Shown: positions 28,498 to 37,873, counted from the first letter of the stretch. The stretch is DNA of 64,000 bases from Martinezella rhizogenes (GCF_007002745.1 NZ_SGNY01000006.1:310001-374000), one strand, 5' to 3'. Notes: a model not told the origin generated them from the sequence alone. Made by a program: numbers and translations.

Positions 28498-29591
28498 GAT
28501 CTTCGCGCCTTTGCTTGCAGCAGGATATGGTTCAGCTCTGTCGCGGCGTTTTCCAGGGATCGTTCATTGACGACGAACTGGCGGGCCGCTTTTGCCAGTT
28601 CTTCGCGCTGCCTGTCATTGTCGAGCAGGGTCTTGATCGCGTCGGCATAGGCGGCTGTATCATTTTCCGGTGTCAGTAATCCTGTGGTGCCGGATTTTAC
28701 CACTTCGGGAACGCCGGCCACTTTTTCGGCTACCACCGGCAGGCCGGCGGCCTGTGCCTCAAGATAGGCAAGACCATAGGCTTCGCCATGGCCGGGCCAG
28801 ACATAGAGGCATGCTTTTGAAAGAAGTGCGGCGATCTCGGTTGCGGTTTTTTCGCCGTGCCAGACAAGACGATTGTCGGGAAATGTGCTGAATATGGCCT
28901 CCACAGTGCCGCGTTCCGGTCCGTCACCGATAATATCCAGCGTCCAGTCGAGATCCTTTGGCAACAAAGCGAGGGCCTCTGAAAGCGCGCGATAACTGTT
29001 CAGCTTGTCGCCCGCCCGCATCATGGCGACGGTGATGAGCCTCCCCGGCGTCGGGTTTGGGGCATTCGCAACAAACTTTTCGGTATCGATAAAGGGTTGC
29101 AGCATTGCAGAGTGCAGGGTTGGGGACGCGCGCAAAAGCCCTTCGCGATCCCGTGCGGTGAAGCAGATATTGACCGCGGCTGCGTTCAATGCGGCTAGCA
29201 ACCCGTCCTGCACCGCATGCCAGCCCATGGCATTGCGTTTTGGCGAATAGGAGGCCTCGGCGGTGACGTAGGCAATATCGAACCGTCTGGCGAGTTCCGG
29301 CCCGAGCAAATCCGGGGCCTTGTAGTAAGGGTGGTAACAGAACCAGAGGTCTGGCGCGCCTTCCAGTTTCCAGCGCTTGGTAATCGCCTCGATTTCACGC
29401 TCGGCTGCATCGGCAAGCGAGGTTCGTGCCGGGTCATCCGCCTGCTTTAGAAAGCTGCGCAGTTCTGAAGCAACGAGCACCGCATGGCCGCCCATCGTCA
29501 TCGCCTGCATCAGCAGGCGCGCCATCAACCGGTCTCCGGAGGGAACGGGATGGTTGGGCGATTTGAGCGGCGAATAAAAAGCGATCTTCAT
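28494..29591 (-). CDS. Glycosyltransferase family 4
   Basis: The 365-residue GT-B protein begins MKIAFYSPLKSPNHPVPSGDR, a common GT4 opening. The donor half contains LDIIGDGPERGTVEAIF and GEAYGLAYLEAQAAGLPVVA, equivalent to the E-x7-E motif. It is the upstream partner of the deacetylase gene. Probably transfers a sugar onto the same polysaccharide handled by the neighbours. Confidence 0.88.
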   Translation of the reverse strand: MKIAFYSPLKSPNHPVPSGDRLMARLLMQAMTMGGHAVLVASELRSFLKQADDPARTSLADAAEREIEAITKRWKLEGAPDLWFCYHPYYKAPDLLGPELARRFDIAYVTAEASYSPKRNAMGWHAVQDGLLAALNAAAVNICFTARDREGLLRASPTLHSAMLQPFIDTEKFVANAPNPTPGRLITVAMMRAGDKLNSYRALSEALALLPKDLDWTLDIIGDGPERGTVEAIFSTFPDNRLVWHGEKTATEIAALLSKACLYVWPGHGEAYGLAYLEAQAAGLPVVAEKVAGVPEVVKSGTTGLLTPENDTAAYADAIKTLLDNDRQREELAKAARQFVVNERSLENAATELNHILLQAKARRS

Positions 29592-29718
29592 GCCGATGGT
29601 TGTGCGTTGGCGGCGGTTCCTGCGTCAACCGGAATTTGAAAGGGCCGAGCCTTGACAGCCCGGCCATTCTTGCCCAACTGAAAGGCATCTTTTGCACATG
29701 CGCGGAGCGTGACACGCT

Positions 29719-31059
29719 TTGACTTTTTCTGACATTTCCCAGAACCTGCTTTCCAGCATCGAAAATAAAACCGCCAAGGCGGGTGTGATCGGCCTTGGCT
29801 ATGTCGGCCTGCCGCTCGCCATGACGGTCGCCAAGGCCGGGTTCAAGGTCGTCGGTTTCGATATCGACCCCGGTAAAATTACCGCGATCGATGCGGGCCG
29901 CAGCTATATCGAGGCGGTATCCGATGAGGTGCTGACAAGTGTCAGGCAGGACGACGGCTTCGTCGCGACGGCCGATTTTGCCCGACTGGCCGAATGTGAT
30001 GTGATCGCCATCTGTGTGCCGACGCCGCTGACGAAATATCGCGAGCCGGACCTTTCCTATGTCGAAAAGACCTGCCGGGATATTGCCGCGCATCTGCGCA
30101 AGGGGCAGCTCGTGGTTCTGGAATCGACCACCTATCCCGGCACGACCGATGGGGTGGTGAAGACCATTCTGGAGAGCCGCGGGCTGGTTTCCGGCGTTGA
30201 TTTCTTCATCGGCTTTTCGCCCGAGCGGGAAGATCCCGGCAATCGTGATTTCGAGACTTCGACCATTCCGAAGGTCGTTGCCGGTGATGGCGAAGCGGCT
30301 GGAAAACTGATGGCCGCGTTTTATGGATCGGTTGTCAAAAAGATCGTGCCCGTTTCGACAAACGCCACGGCCGAGGCGGTGAAAATCACCGAAAACGTCT
30401 TCCGTGCCGTCAATATCGCGCTCGTCAATGAACTCAAGGTCGTCTACGAGGCCATGGGCATCGACATATGGGAAGTGATCGACGCGGCAAAAACCAAGCC
30501 TTTTGGTTTCATGCCGTTTTATCCCGGTCCGGGCCTTGGCGGCCACTGCATACCGATCGATCCGTTCTACCTCACCTGGAAATCACGCGAATATGAATTG
30601 CCGACGCGGTTCATCGAGCTTGCCGGGGAAATCAACACCGGCATGCCCCGTCACGTCGTCGGGCGGGTTGCGGAAGCGCTCGATATTCATTCCGGCAAGG
30701 CGCTCAGCCGTTCGAAGGTTCTGGTTGTCGGTCTCGCCTACAAGAAGAACGTGCCCGACATTCGCGAAAGCCCCTCGCTGAAGCTCATCGAACTTATCCA
30801 GGAGCGCGGTGGCGAGGCCGCCTATTATGATCCGCATGTGGCGGAAATCCCGAAAACCCGGGAATACAGCCACCTAATGGGCATGAAATCGGTGCCATGG
30901 GACAGTCGGACGATCGGCGCTTTCGATGCCGTTCTCGTGGCGACCGACCATGACAATGTTGATTATGCCGCGCTCAGTGAATGGGCGCCGCTGATCATCG
31001 ACACGCGAAATGTCTTTGCGCGGCGAGATATTGCTGCAAAACACATCATCAAGGCCTGA
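29719..31059 (+). CDS. Nucleotide-sugar 6-dehydrogenase (WbpA/WbpO/VipA-like)
   Basis: The 446-residue enzyme oxidises a UDP-hexose or UDP-HexNAc to the uronate. It shows the NAD motif GVIGLGYVGLPLA, CVPTPL, ESTTYPGTT and the catalytic Cys in GPGLGGHCIPIDPFY. The FSPERE and GLAYKKNVPDIRESP blocks fit the UDP-GlcNAc/GalNAc dehydrogenase branch better than UDP-glucose dehydrogenase. The start is TTG 29719 with GGAG about 12 nt upstream; no in-frame ATG precedes the NAD motif. It would supply uronic acid donor to the nearby glycosyltransferases. Confidence 0.9.
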   Translation: MTFSDISQNLLSSIENKTAKAGVIGLGYVGLPLAMTVAKAGFKVVGFDIDPGKITAIDAGRSYIEAVSDEVLTSVRQDDGFVATADFARLAECDVIAICVPTPLTKYREPDLSYVEKTCRDIAAHLRKGQLVVLESTTYPGTTDGVVKTILESRGLVSGVDFFIGFSPEREDPGNRDFETSTIPKVVAGDGEAAGKLMAAFYGSVVKKIVPVSTNATAEAVKITENVFRAVNIALVNELKVVYEAMGIDIWEVIDAAKTKPFGFMPFYPGPGLGGHCIPIDPFYLTWKSREYELPTRFIELAGEINTGMPRHVVGRVAEALDIHSGKALSRSKVLVVGLAYKKNVPDIRESPSLKLIELIQERGGEAAYYDPHVAEIPKTREYSHLMGMKSVPWDSRTIGAFDAVLVATDHDNVDYAALSEWAPLIIDTRNVFARRDIAAKHIIKA

Positions 31060-31071
31060 TACGGACGGACC

Positions 31072-31554
31072 ATGAGCAGACTGGACAGTTTTATTCGCCG
31101 GTTGACCGCGCAGCGGGATATTCTCAACCACCTCGCGGCTGATCTCGATCTGCCAGAAGAGGGTGCACTGATGGAAATCGGTCTCGGAAACGGACGCACT
31201 TTCAATCACCTGCACGAACTGTTTCCCAGCCGTCGTATCATCGCTTTCGACAGGGCCATGGGTGCGCATGCCTCGTCGGTTCCGGCCCCTGAGGATCTTG
31301 TTATTGGTGAAATCTCGGAGACCGCGCCTGCCTTCATCGGTGCAGATGCGGCGATGGTTCATGCCGATATCGGCACGGGCTATCCGGAAAAGGACGCGGT
31401 TACACTGACGTGGTTGCCGGATCTTGCCGCGGGCGTTCTGGCGAAAGGCGGCATCGCCGTCAGCGGTCTGCCGCTGGAGCATCCCCTGCTGAACCCGCTG
31501 CCGGTGCCGGAAAGCGTGCCAAGGGACCGCTATTTTCTCTATCGCAAGATTTGA
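31072..31554 (+). CDS. Small class I SAM-dependent methyltransferase-like protein
   Basis: The 160-residue protein has a SAM-binding glycine loop (LMEIGLGNGRTFNHL near residue 33) and a following acidic strand end (RRIIAFDRAMG). A compact C-terminus ends PRDRYFLYRKI. It is short for a methyltransferase but near complete for this rhizobial family. It lies 12 bp after the dehydrogenase gene, so it may methylate a sugar or precursor of the same glycan. Target not known. Confidence 0.75.
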   Translation: MSRLDSFIRRLTAQRDILNHLAADLDLPEEGALMEIGLGNGRTFNHLHELFPSRRIIAFDRAMGAHASSVPAPEDLVIGEISETAPAFIGADAAMVHADIGTGYPEKDAVTLTWLPDLAAGVLAKGGIAVSGLPLEHPLLNPLPVPESVPRDRYFLYRKI

Positions 31555-31591
31555 ACCTGCGCAGGTAAACAGCAACCGCCCGGGCCTTGTC

Positions 31592-33286
31592 CTAGAGATA
31601 ACGTTCGCTCTCTTCCTTCGAGAGCAGGAAAACTTTCATCTGTGAGTTCCGTCCGCGGATGGTGATCTGTTCGCTGCGAAGGTCGGCGATATCCTGCCCT
31701 GCCTGCGTTAGCGCCGGTTCGGAAACAACGATGGCTGCGCCGAATTCCTTGGCCTTGGATTCGAGCCGGCTTGCGACATTGACGGTATCGCCGATAGCCG
31801 TCAGGGTTTTTGCGGCGCCATATCCCATGACACCGACGATGCTTGGGCCGGCGTGAATGCCGACCACAACTTCGAGACGGACGGCGAATTGTTTCTCCAG
31901 CCCCTCGTTCAAGATTGCGATATCGCGCAATATGGTGGCGGCCGCCTTCATCGCATTGCGGCAGGCATGTTCCTCGTCCTCTCCAAGTCCAAAAAGAGCC
32001 ATGGCTCCATCGCCGATGAACTTGTCGAGATGGCCGCCCGCGTGCTCGACGGCCTGGCCGACGATGGTGAAATAACGGTTCAGGAGGAAGACGACATCAT
32101 AGGGCAGCTTCGCCTCGGACAGCGTGGTGAAGTTACGCAGATCGCAAAAGAGGATGGCGATTTCCTCTTCCCGGCCGGGGCGGGCCAGCTGCGCATCGAC
32201 CGGCAGGTCGCTCTGCTGGGGCGGCGAAACGAGAAGCGCGATACCAAGATCGCTCGTGGGGCGTAGCTGACAGCCGAGCCTCACATCCGAATCGGCATGG
32301 ATGCGTCGCAATGTGGTTTGCTCTATGTCTCCGGGTGGCGGAAGCGGGCCTTTGCTGTTCAGAATCTTGACCCGACAGGTTGAGCAGCGCCCTTTGCCAC
32401 CGCAGACCGAATAATGCGGTATGCCCGCAAGCCGGCTGGCCTCCAGAATGCTCAGCCCGGCCGGCACACGCGCCTGTGCGCCATGTTCGTAGCGGATTTC
32501 GATGGCCGTCAACCGTTGCCGCCAGCTGCGCACGCCGCGCAGGACGAAAACCAGCATTACCGCGCCGATAAACGACGTTTCCGCCGTCCCGGTGATGAAC
32601 CGAATCTGCGTCTCCATTTCCCGTTGCAGCGGTAACTCGTCTTTTTGAATGGTATTGTCGACGAGCCCCGGAGGAAGCGCATATTTTTCGTCGATCTCCG
32701 CCAGCCATCGGCCGGCATCGCTGAAGCCCAGCAGCGCCAGAAGCGGCAGCATCACCGCCACCGTCATGAACAGCCCGGCTATGCGCGGGTACCAGTCGCG
32801 GTAACGTAGCCAGAAATACAGGCCGATGCATCCGTGGACCCAGATGACGATCAAGGCGAGGCTTTGCCACGCGCCCTGTATCGGGTTGTTGATCCACAGC
32901 CTGCGGATGACCGAGTAGTAGCCGACATCGATGCCATAAATCATATGCGACACGCGGATATTGACGGCGTGGCCGATGATCAGAAACGGGATCGACAGGC
33001 CGAAAATGACCTGAAGCGCTTCGCGCAACGGCATGCGCAATGTTCTGCGCAGATAAAGCGAGCGCAGAACAAGGCAGACATGCACCAGAACCGAGCCATA
33101 AAAAAGCAGGCTACTGATGGGGTTGAGCCAGATGAGGCTGAACCATTTTCGGGCCCGTTCGGCGGTGTCTATGGAGATGAGTGCAAGGGAGTGATTGAAA
33201 AGATGGGAAAATACAAAAGCAAATATGATGAGACCGGATAAAATCCGGGCCCGTCTCAAATTGGTCTCCGAAAAGAAACGGATCAT
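31592..33286 (-). CDS. cyaC: CyaC-type redox-sensing adenylate cyclase (6TM heme anchor, 2Fe-2S, class III)
   Basis: The 564-residue protein has six N-terminal membrane helices (1-250) rich in His (candidates H28/H32, H69, H106/H114, H151), like diheme succinate:quinone reductase anchors. A ferredoxin domain follows with C295, C301, C304 and C339. The class III cyclase domain (about 372-560) has metal Asp D381 and D426, K422, T501 for adenine, N503 and R507, so it looks active and class IIIb-like. Sinorhizobium CyaC is a published quinone-responsive diheme cyclase of this architecture. It would convert ATP to cAMP according to respiratory redox state. Confidence 0.92.
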   Translation of the reverse strand: MIRFFSETNLRRARILSGLIIFAFVFSHLFNHSLALISIDTAERARKWFSLIWLNPISSLLFYGSVLVHVCLVLRSLYLRRTLRMPLREALQVIFGLSIPFLIIGHAVNIRVSHMIYGIDVGYYSVIRRLWINNPIQGAWQSLALIVIWVHGCIGLYFWLRYRDWYPRIAGLFMTVAVMLPLLALLGFSDAGRWLAEIDEKYALPPGLVDNTIQKDELPLQREMETQIRFITGTAETSFIGAVMLVFVLRGVRSWRQRLTAIEIRYEHGAQARVPAGLSILEASRLAGIPHYSVCGGKGRCSTCRVKILNSKGPLPPPGDIEQTTLRRIHADSDVRLGCQLRPTSDLGIALLVSPPQQSDLPVDAQLARPGREEEIAILFCDLRNFTTLSEAKLPYDVVFLLNRYFTIVGQAVEHAGGHLDKFIGDGAMALFGLGEDEEHACRNAMKAAATILRDIAILNEGLEKQFAVRLEVVVGIHAGPSIVGVMGYGAAKTLTAIGDTVNVASRLESKAKEFGAAIVVSEPALTQAGQDIADLRSEQITIRGRNSQMKVFLLSKEESERYL

Positions 33287-33608
33287 GCAAATCCCATCAT
33301 GTGGTCGCTCAGCGCAGAATCATCATTTAATAAGCCGTGACGTCCTTAGTGCAGGGAATCTCGTGGCAATATCGTGGAGCAAAAGGCTGGCAACGGTCAA
33401 TTGTGCGTGTTCGAATGTCGCCGGCGCATGTCCTGTTTAAAAAGGAGCCGTTCGGTATGCTCTCGCCTTTTGTTTTACGCATCGTCCGGACATAAAACCG
33501 CTGCGCATTTTATTGGAAATTTTCTGGACGCACGATTGCAATCGCGACTTGGGGACGCTGCCAGGCACCCAAACTTTCGCCGAGACCAGGAGGTTGCGGT
33601 GACCGCGA
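33287..33608. other. Intergenic region upstream of cyaC
   Basis: This is a 322-bp gap between two leftward genes. It should contain the cyaC promoter. GGGAT precedes the cyaC ATG. I see no convincing ORF, repeat or strong hairpin here. Confidence 0.4.
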
Positions 33609-34469
33609 TCAGAGTTCGATTATCTGGCCGTCCATGGCAGCGAATGCGCCACCGAACTGGGCTTTCGCCTGTTTTTCGATACTGTCCAGCTCCTCGTCGC
33701 TGCGACTTGGGGCATGGTGTATGAAACCGACATTTTTTGCATCGGCCAGTTTGGCAAGGCGGATCGCCTGTTGCCAGGACGAATGGCCATAACCGCGATA
33801 AAGGCCCATTTCGTCGTCGGTGAACATGGCGTCGTAAAGGAAAAGATCGACATCCCTGATCAGATCGAGCACGGTTTCGTCGATGCTGCCCGGCTCATGC
33901 TCCGTATCGGTGATGATGGCGAGGGATTTTCCTTCCCAGTCCAGCCTGTAGCCGATGGCATTACCGGGATGATTGAGCATTCCGGTTCTGATTGAAAGGC
34001 CGGGGCGCGGGTTGAGCGTGTCGCCGGGCATGAAGTCCCGCGTCACCATTTTTGCGCAGCAAACCTCCAGCGGCACGGGGAACCAGGGTGGGCTCATGAA
34101 ATCCTTGAGCATTTCCCGCGTTGTCATGATGCCTGCCAGGTGACCGGACCAAATAGCGACGTCGTTGCAGCTGTTGTAAAACGGCTTGAAGTAGGGGAAG
34201 CCGACGATGTGATCGTAATGACAGTGCGAGAAGAACAGATCGACGTTGGTAATGCCTTCCGCCCGCAACGCCAGACCGGCGGGATGAAGCCCAGACCCCG
34301 CATCGAACAAAAGAACATGATCTCCGCATCGTACTTCGATGCAGATGGTATTGCCGCCATATTTTCGGAAGTTTTCACCTGAAACAGGAAGCGTTCCCCG
34401 CGCGCCCCAGATCTTTACCCGAAAATTTCTATTACTTTCCCGACTTGCTGTGTCGGAATCGAACGCCAT
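33609..34469 (-). CDS. MBL-fold metallohydrolase (phosphodiesterase-like)
   Basis: The 286-residue protein begins with VKIWGARGTLPVSGENFRKYGGNT, a signature of RNase Z/phosphodiesterase-like MBL proteins. It has the metal site HCHYDH, a later His in HPGNAIGY, Asp in ITDTEH and His in IHHAPS, so both metals should bind. ATG 34469 follows GGGGTG; the frame also opens at 34511 without a good ribosome site. It lies between an adenylate cyclase and a cNMP-binding protein, so a cyclic-nucleotide phosphodiesterase role is plausible but unproven. Other MBL substrates remain possible. Confidence 0.82.
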   Translation of the reverse strand: MAFDSDTASRESNRNFRVKIWGARGTLPVSGENFRKYGGNTICIEVRCGDHVLLFDAGSGLHPAGLALRAEGITNVDLFFSHCHYDHIVGFPYFKPFYNSCNDVAIWSGHLAGIMTTREMLKDFMSPPWFPVPLEVCCAKMVTRDFMPGDTLNPRPGLSIRTGMLNHPGNAIGYRLDWEGKSLAIITDTEHEPGSIDETVLDLIRDVDLFLYDAMFTDDEMGLYRGYGHSSWQQAIRLAKLADAKNVGFIHHAPSRSDEELDSIEKQAKAQFGGAFAAMDGQIIEL

Positions 34470-34656
34470 GACACACCCCAATAACAACGGAATCTTACAC
34501 GCTTCCCCCATGAAGCCCGTTGTCTCTACAGATTTTTATATCCGCCTTTTCTGGCGGATGCCTTTACCTCTTATTCAGTCAGCATTTCATTTATATTGCA
34601 ATGGTGCGACATTTATTTTTCTAATATCGCCCGTCGGGGTAGCAAGGAATTGCCGC

Positions 34657-35112
34657 TCATGTTCTGGCGCTTGCGCGCGCCTTGCTGAGTTCCGTCGTCG
34701 TCTGGGTGAGGCGTTCGGCAAGAACGCGCATGACTTTTATGGTGATATCCGGGAAATCGGACATGAGCTTGAAGAACTGCTCCTTGCCGATCCGCAGGGC
34801 TTCGACATTGGTGGAGGCGCGCACAGTTGCGGTTCTAACGCTGTCACAGAGGATGGCGATTTCGCCGACAATGGCGTTGCCGGTCATTTCCGCCACTTTC
34901 AATGTGCCTGATGGGGAATCGACCAGAACATCCACCTTGCCGGTCAGAACCACATAGGCCGCATCGCCGACATCCCCCTGCCGGAACAGCACGTCACCCG
35001 TATGATAGGACACCCGATCCGATGCAAAAGCGAGTAGTTTGAGCTTCGACGGTTCCATTTCCGAAAAAAACGGGACGCGTTTCAGCATTTGAATTTCGTC
35101 TTTGAAGAGCAT
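34657..35112 (-). CDS. Stand-alone cyclic-nucleotide-binding domain protein
   Basis: The 151-residue protein is one CAP-type cNMP-binding beta-barrel with flanking helices. The phosphate-binding cassette reads IVGEIAILCDSVRTATVRA (about residues 81-99) and keeps the Glu, Arg and Thr that contact cyclic nucleotide. There is no helix-turn-helix, so it is not a Crp-type regulator. It lies 43 bp after the ABC-like gene and ahead of the MBL gene. It is likely a cAMP receptor subunit acting on a partner protein, the neighbouring ABC homologue being the obvious candidate. Confidence 0.9.
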   Translation of the reverse strand: MLFKDEIQMLKRVPFFSEMEPSKLKLLAFASDRVSYHTGDVLFRQGDVGDAAYVVLTGKVDVLVDSPSGTLKVAEMTGNAIVGEIAILCDSVRTATVRASTNVEALRIGKEQFFKLMSDFPDITIKVMRVLAERLTQTTTELSKARASART

Positions 35113-35155
35113 TGCCTTACCCTATTCTTGTTCCACCTCGGCCACGTTCTTGGAC

Positions 35156-37873
35156 TTATGTTGCGACCATGTCCTTGAATGTACCGTTTTCCTGCGCCAG
35201 AGTCTCGTAACTTCCGTCGGCGGTGATTAGTCCCTGGTGGACGAATATGACCCGGCCGAACATGCGTGAGAGCGTTGCATTCGACAGAACCCATATGATT
35301 GACGGGTTATTGTTGTTCTGTTTCAGGAGTGTGATGACCCGCTCGACAATTTCCTCCTGTTGTCGGGGATCGAGGCCGGGAAGGGGGCGATTAAAGACGT
35401 AATAGTCGGATTTGCGGATCAGCGCGCGGGCAAGATTGAGCTTCTGGCGCTGCAGCGGACCAAGCCGCTTGCCGCCGGCACCGAGGTTGAAATCGAGGCC
35501 GACCGCCAGAACACGCTCGTAGACGCCCTGCTTGCGCATGACATCGGCGACGATGTGGGTGATACGCCGCGAGGCATCGGTATAACGATGGCTGACCTTG
35601 CCGAAGAGAATATTGTCCAGCAGACTGGTGGCGCTCATATATTTCGTCGGATCGTAGATTTCGATGATGTTTTTCAGACTGTCGGGCAGGTTTTCATGGA
35701 ACATGTGCCGGACTTCGATGATCCTGTTCATGATTTCCGGCGACAAGAGGCCGAAACGCTGCCGGGGCTCGATGTAAAAGAAGCTCAGCCGCAGCATCGC
35801 GCGTTTTTCGCTCTCATTGGCATCATCGAAACCACGGCCCTGCAGGCGCTGCAACATCTGCTGATAGACTGGAATGTCATCGGGCGTCATGAATGTCAGC
35901 TGCTGGAAGAAGGGATGGTCTCCCGGCAGATCGGCGAAGATTTCGACGATGTTTTCGGCGATCGTGTAACCCATCTCGAACAGGGTTTTGACAAGACCGG
36001 TTTCGCGCATCAGCGAGCGGAAATAATCGCTTTCGATGATGGTCCGGATCGTCTGGGAGGAGTCCCGCATGGTGCCGAACAGCAGGTTTTCGCCGACCGT
36101 CGCTTCGCTGTTGTAGCTCTCAAGCTCGAAAGGCGCGATGAGGCCGCTCAAGTTCTCCTTTTCCAGTTCGGCGCGCAGCACATGCCGCAGTTCCACGATG
36201 CGGGCGGCAAGATGCAGGTCGGTCAGGGGGTCGATCGACGAGCGCAGTGCAAACTCGAGGATATCCTGCGACAGTTCCACGCTGTCGAGCACGGCCAGGA
36301 TTGCCCGAATGAGATTTTCCGGTTTGCCGTCACCGGACGGGCTGGAAGCGTAGTCGATCCATTCGCTGTTTATGTCGATCAGCGGATTGCCAGCCATCTT
36401 GGCTTCGCGGATTTCCCACTTGCGGTGTTCCAGAGCCGCACCCTCATAGTTCTTGTTTGCCAGCGGGGCGTGTTTCAGGCCGTAGAGCAGATTGTCCATC
36501 AGGCTGGCATGGAAAAAATAACTGTCCGAGGAGACATAGGAGATGCGCCGTCCCGTCAGCGATTCCGGCAGTTCCAGTATGTCGACATCATTGATGCTGA
36601 TCTTGCCGGAGGCCGGCCAGAGTGTACGGCCGATCGCATCCGCAAGCGCTTCGCCTCCCGCGCCGCCGACGATGGCGATGACTTCACCCGGCTCGATCTT
36701 CAGCGATGCCTGCTCCAGAAGCCGGCTGCCGCTGTCGTCTTCCAGTGTCAGATTGGTGATGACGATCGGTGCGGTGATGGCTGCGACGGTTCCCGGCGAC
36801 AGTTTCTGCACGTTCTCTTCGATCATGTTCGGGGCATTGAACTGTTCGAAGACCTGCTCGTATTTCACCTGCACATCCTGACGTGCCTGATCCCAGTCGA
36901 TCAGTTCCTTCAGCGGTCCGGGCAATTCCTTGTAGGCGTTGATGACGGCGACCAGCTGGCCAACATCGAGGCTGCCCTTGAGGGTGAGATAACCGCCAAG
37001 CGCATAAAAGAAGAAGGGCGTAAGCTGCGCGAGGAAGTTATTGATGAATTTGACCAGAAACTTCCACTGGTAGAGATCGTAACGGATCTTGAAGATGTCG
37101 CCGAGCCGGTGGGAAGCATCGGCGCGCTCGAAATTTGACGTATCATAGGCGTGGATGGTGCCGATGCCGTCGACCATCTCGCCGATGCGCCCGGCAAGCT
37201 GGCGGGCGCTCAACTGCCGCTGGCGACCGAGTTCAATCAGGCGACGGCGCATCTTGGGGATGATGCCGACCTGAATGGCGGCCATGAAGGCAGCGATCAG
37301 ACCCAGCCAGAAATTCTGCACGAGGATGAAGAAGAGAGCAGAGAGCGCCTGACCGCCGAGAAGCGCTGGCTGCACGAAGGCGTCGCCGGTAAAGCCGCCT
37401 AGCGGCTCGACCTCGTCCTTCACCATGCTGGAGATCTCAGCGCCCTTGACCCGCTTGAAATGGCTGGGTGGGAAGCGCAGGATCCTGTCGATCAGTTCAA
37501 AGCGGACACGCCGGAGAAGCCGTTCGCCAAGGCGGCCCTTGAAGGTATTGATGTAATATTTGAAAAGCCCGTTGATGACGACAAGCGCAAGGAATGTCAG
37601 GCTGAGCGCCATCAGCATCGACATGCGGTTGAGTTCGAGCCCGGGGAACAAGGTCACGGTGCCCCAATAAGGGATATCGACCGTGAGATGCATGAAAAGC
37701 TGTGTTGCGTTCGCCCCTTCGAAACCATCCCCCTGAATGGGGCCGTTGACGATCTGCTTGGGCAGATCGAAGGCGAGGAAGTAGGGGATCATGGACAGGG
37801 CCACGATCAGCAGAATGAAAAGCTGCTGCCGCCTCGTGTGCGACCAGATATAACGCGTAAGGCTTTGTTCCAT
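35156..37873 (-). CDS. ABC exporter homologue with degenerate, expanded nucleotide-binding domain
   Basis: The 905-residue protein has an N-terminal ABC exporter membrane domain (1-330). The ATPase half lacks key residues: Walker A position GGAGGEAL (403-410, no Lys), signature GAGGKRLGPLQRQ (798-811), Walker B YYVFNRP (824-830, Asp-Glu lost) and no H-loop His (around 864). About 300 extra residues separate Walker A from the signature. The Q-loop-downstream motif appears three times, as NLLYG 461-465, NLLFG 596-600 and NILFG 754-758. The frame is intact. It may be a non-hydrolysing receptor or scaffold linked to the cNMP genes. Confidence 0.85.
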   Translation of the reverse strand: MEQSLTRYIWSHTRRQQLFILLIVALSMIPYFLAFDLPKQIVNGPIQGDGFEGANATQLFMHLTVDIPYWGTVTLFPGLELNRMSMLMALSLTFLALVVINGLFKYYINTFKGRLGERLLRRVRFELIDRILRFPPSHFKRVKGAEISSMVKDEVEPLGGFTGDAFVQPALLGGQALSALFFILVQNFWLGLIAAFMAAIQVGIIPKMRRRLIELGRQRQLSARQLAGRIGEMVDGIGTIHAYDTSNFERADASHRLGDIFKIRYDLYQWKFLVKFINNFLAQLTPFFFYALGGYLTLKGSLDVGQLVAVINAYKELPGPLKELIDWDQARQDVQVKYEQVFEQFNAPNMIEENVQKLSPGTVAAITAPIVITNLTLEDDSGSRLLEQASLKIEPGEVIAIVGGAGGEALADAIGRTLWPASGKISINDVDILELPESLTGRRISYVSSDSYFFHASLMDNLLYGLKHAPLANKNYEGAALEHRKWEIREAKMAGNPLIDINSEWIDYASSPSGDGKPENLIRAILAVLDSVELSQDILEFALRSSIDPLTDLHLAARIVELRHVLRAELEKENLSGLIAPFELESYNSEATVGENLLFGTMRDSSQTIRTIIESDYFRSLMRETGLVKTLFEMGYTIAENIVEIFADLPGDHPFFQQLTFMTPDDIPVYQQMLQRLQGRGFDDANESEKRAMLRLSFFYIEPRQRFGLLSPEIMNRIIEVRHMFHENLPDSLKNIIEIYDPTKYMSATSLLDNILFGKVSHRYTDASRRITHIVADVMRKQGVYERVLAVGLDFNLGAGGKRLGPLQRQKLNLARALIRKSDYYVFNRPLPGLDPRQQEEIVERVITLLKQNNNNPSIIWVLSNATLSRMFGRVIFVHQGLITADGSYETLAQENGTFKDMVAT

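Noticed and set aside
31555..31566. Palindrome ACCTGCGCAGGT between the methyltransferase and cyaC genes
   Set aside because: It is perfect but only 12 bp with no loop or T-tract, so it is neither a convincing terminator nor an operator for a known regulator.
35360..37138. A 592-codon rightward open frame
   Set aside because: It is a shadow of the pseudo-ABC gene on the other strand and has no domain pattern or ribosome site.
35156..37873. The ABC homologue as a pseudogene
   Set aside because: All 905 codons are open with no frameshift and the replaced motifs are scattered through otherwise well-formed sequence; neofunctionalisation is more likely than decay.
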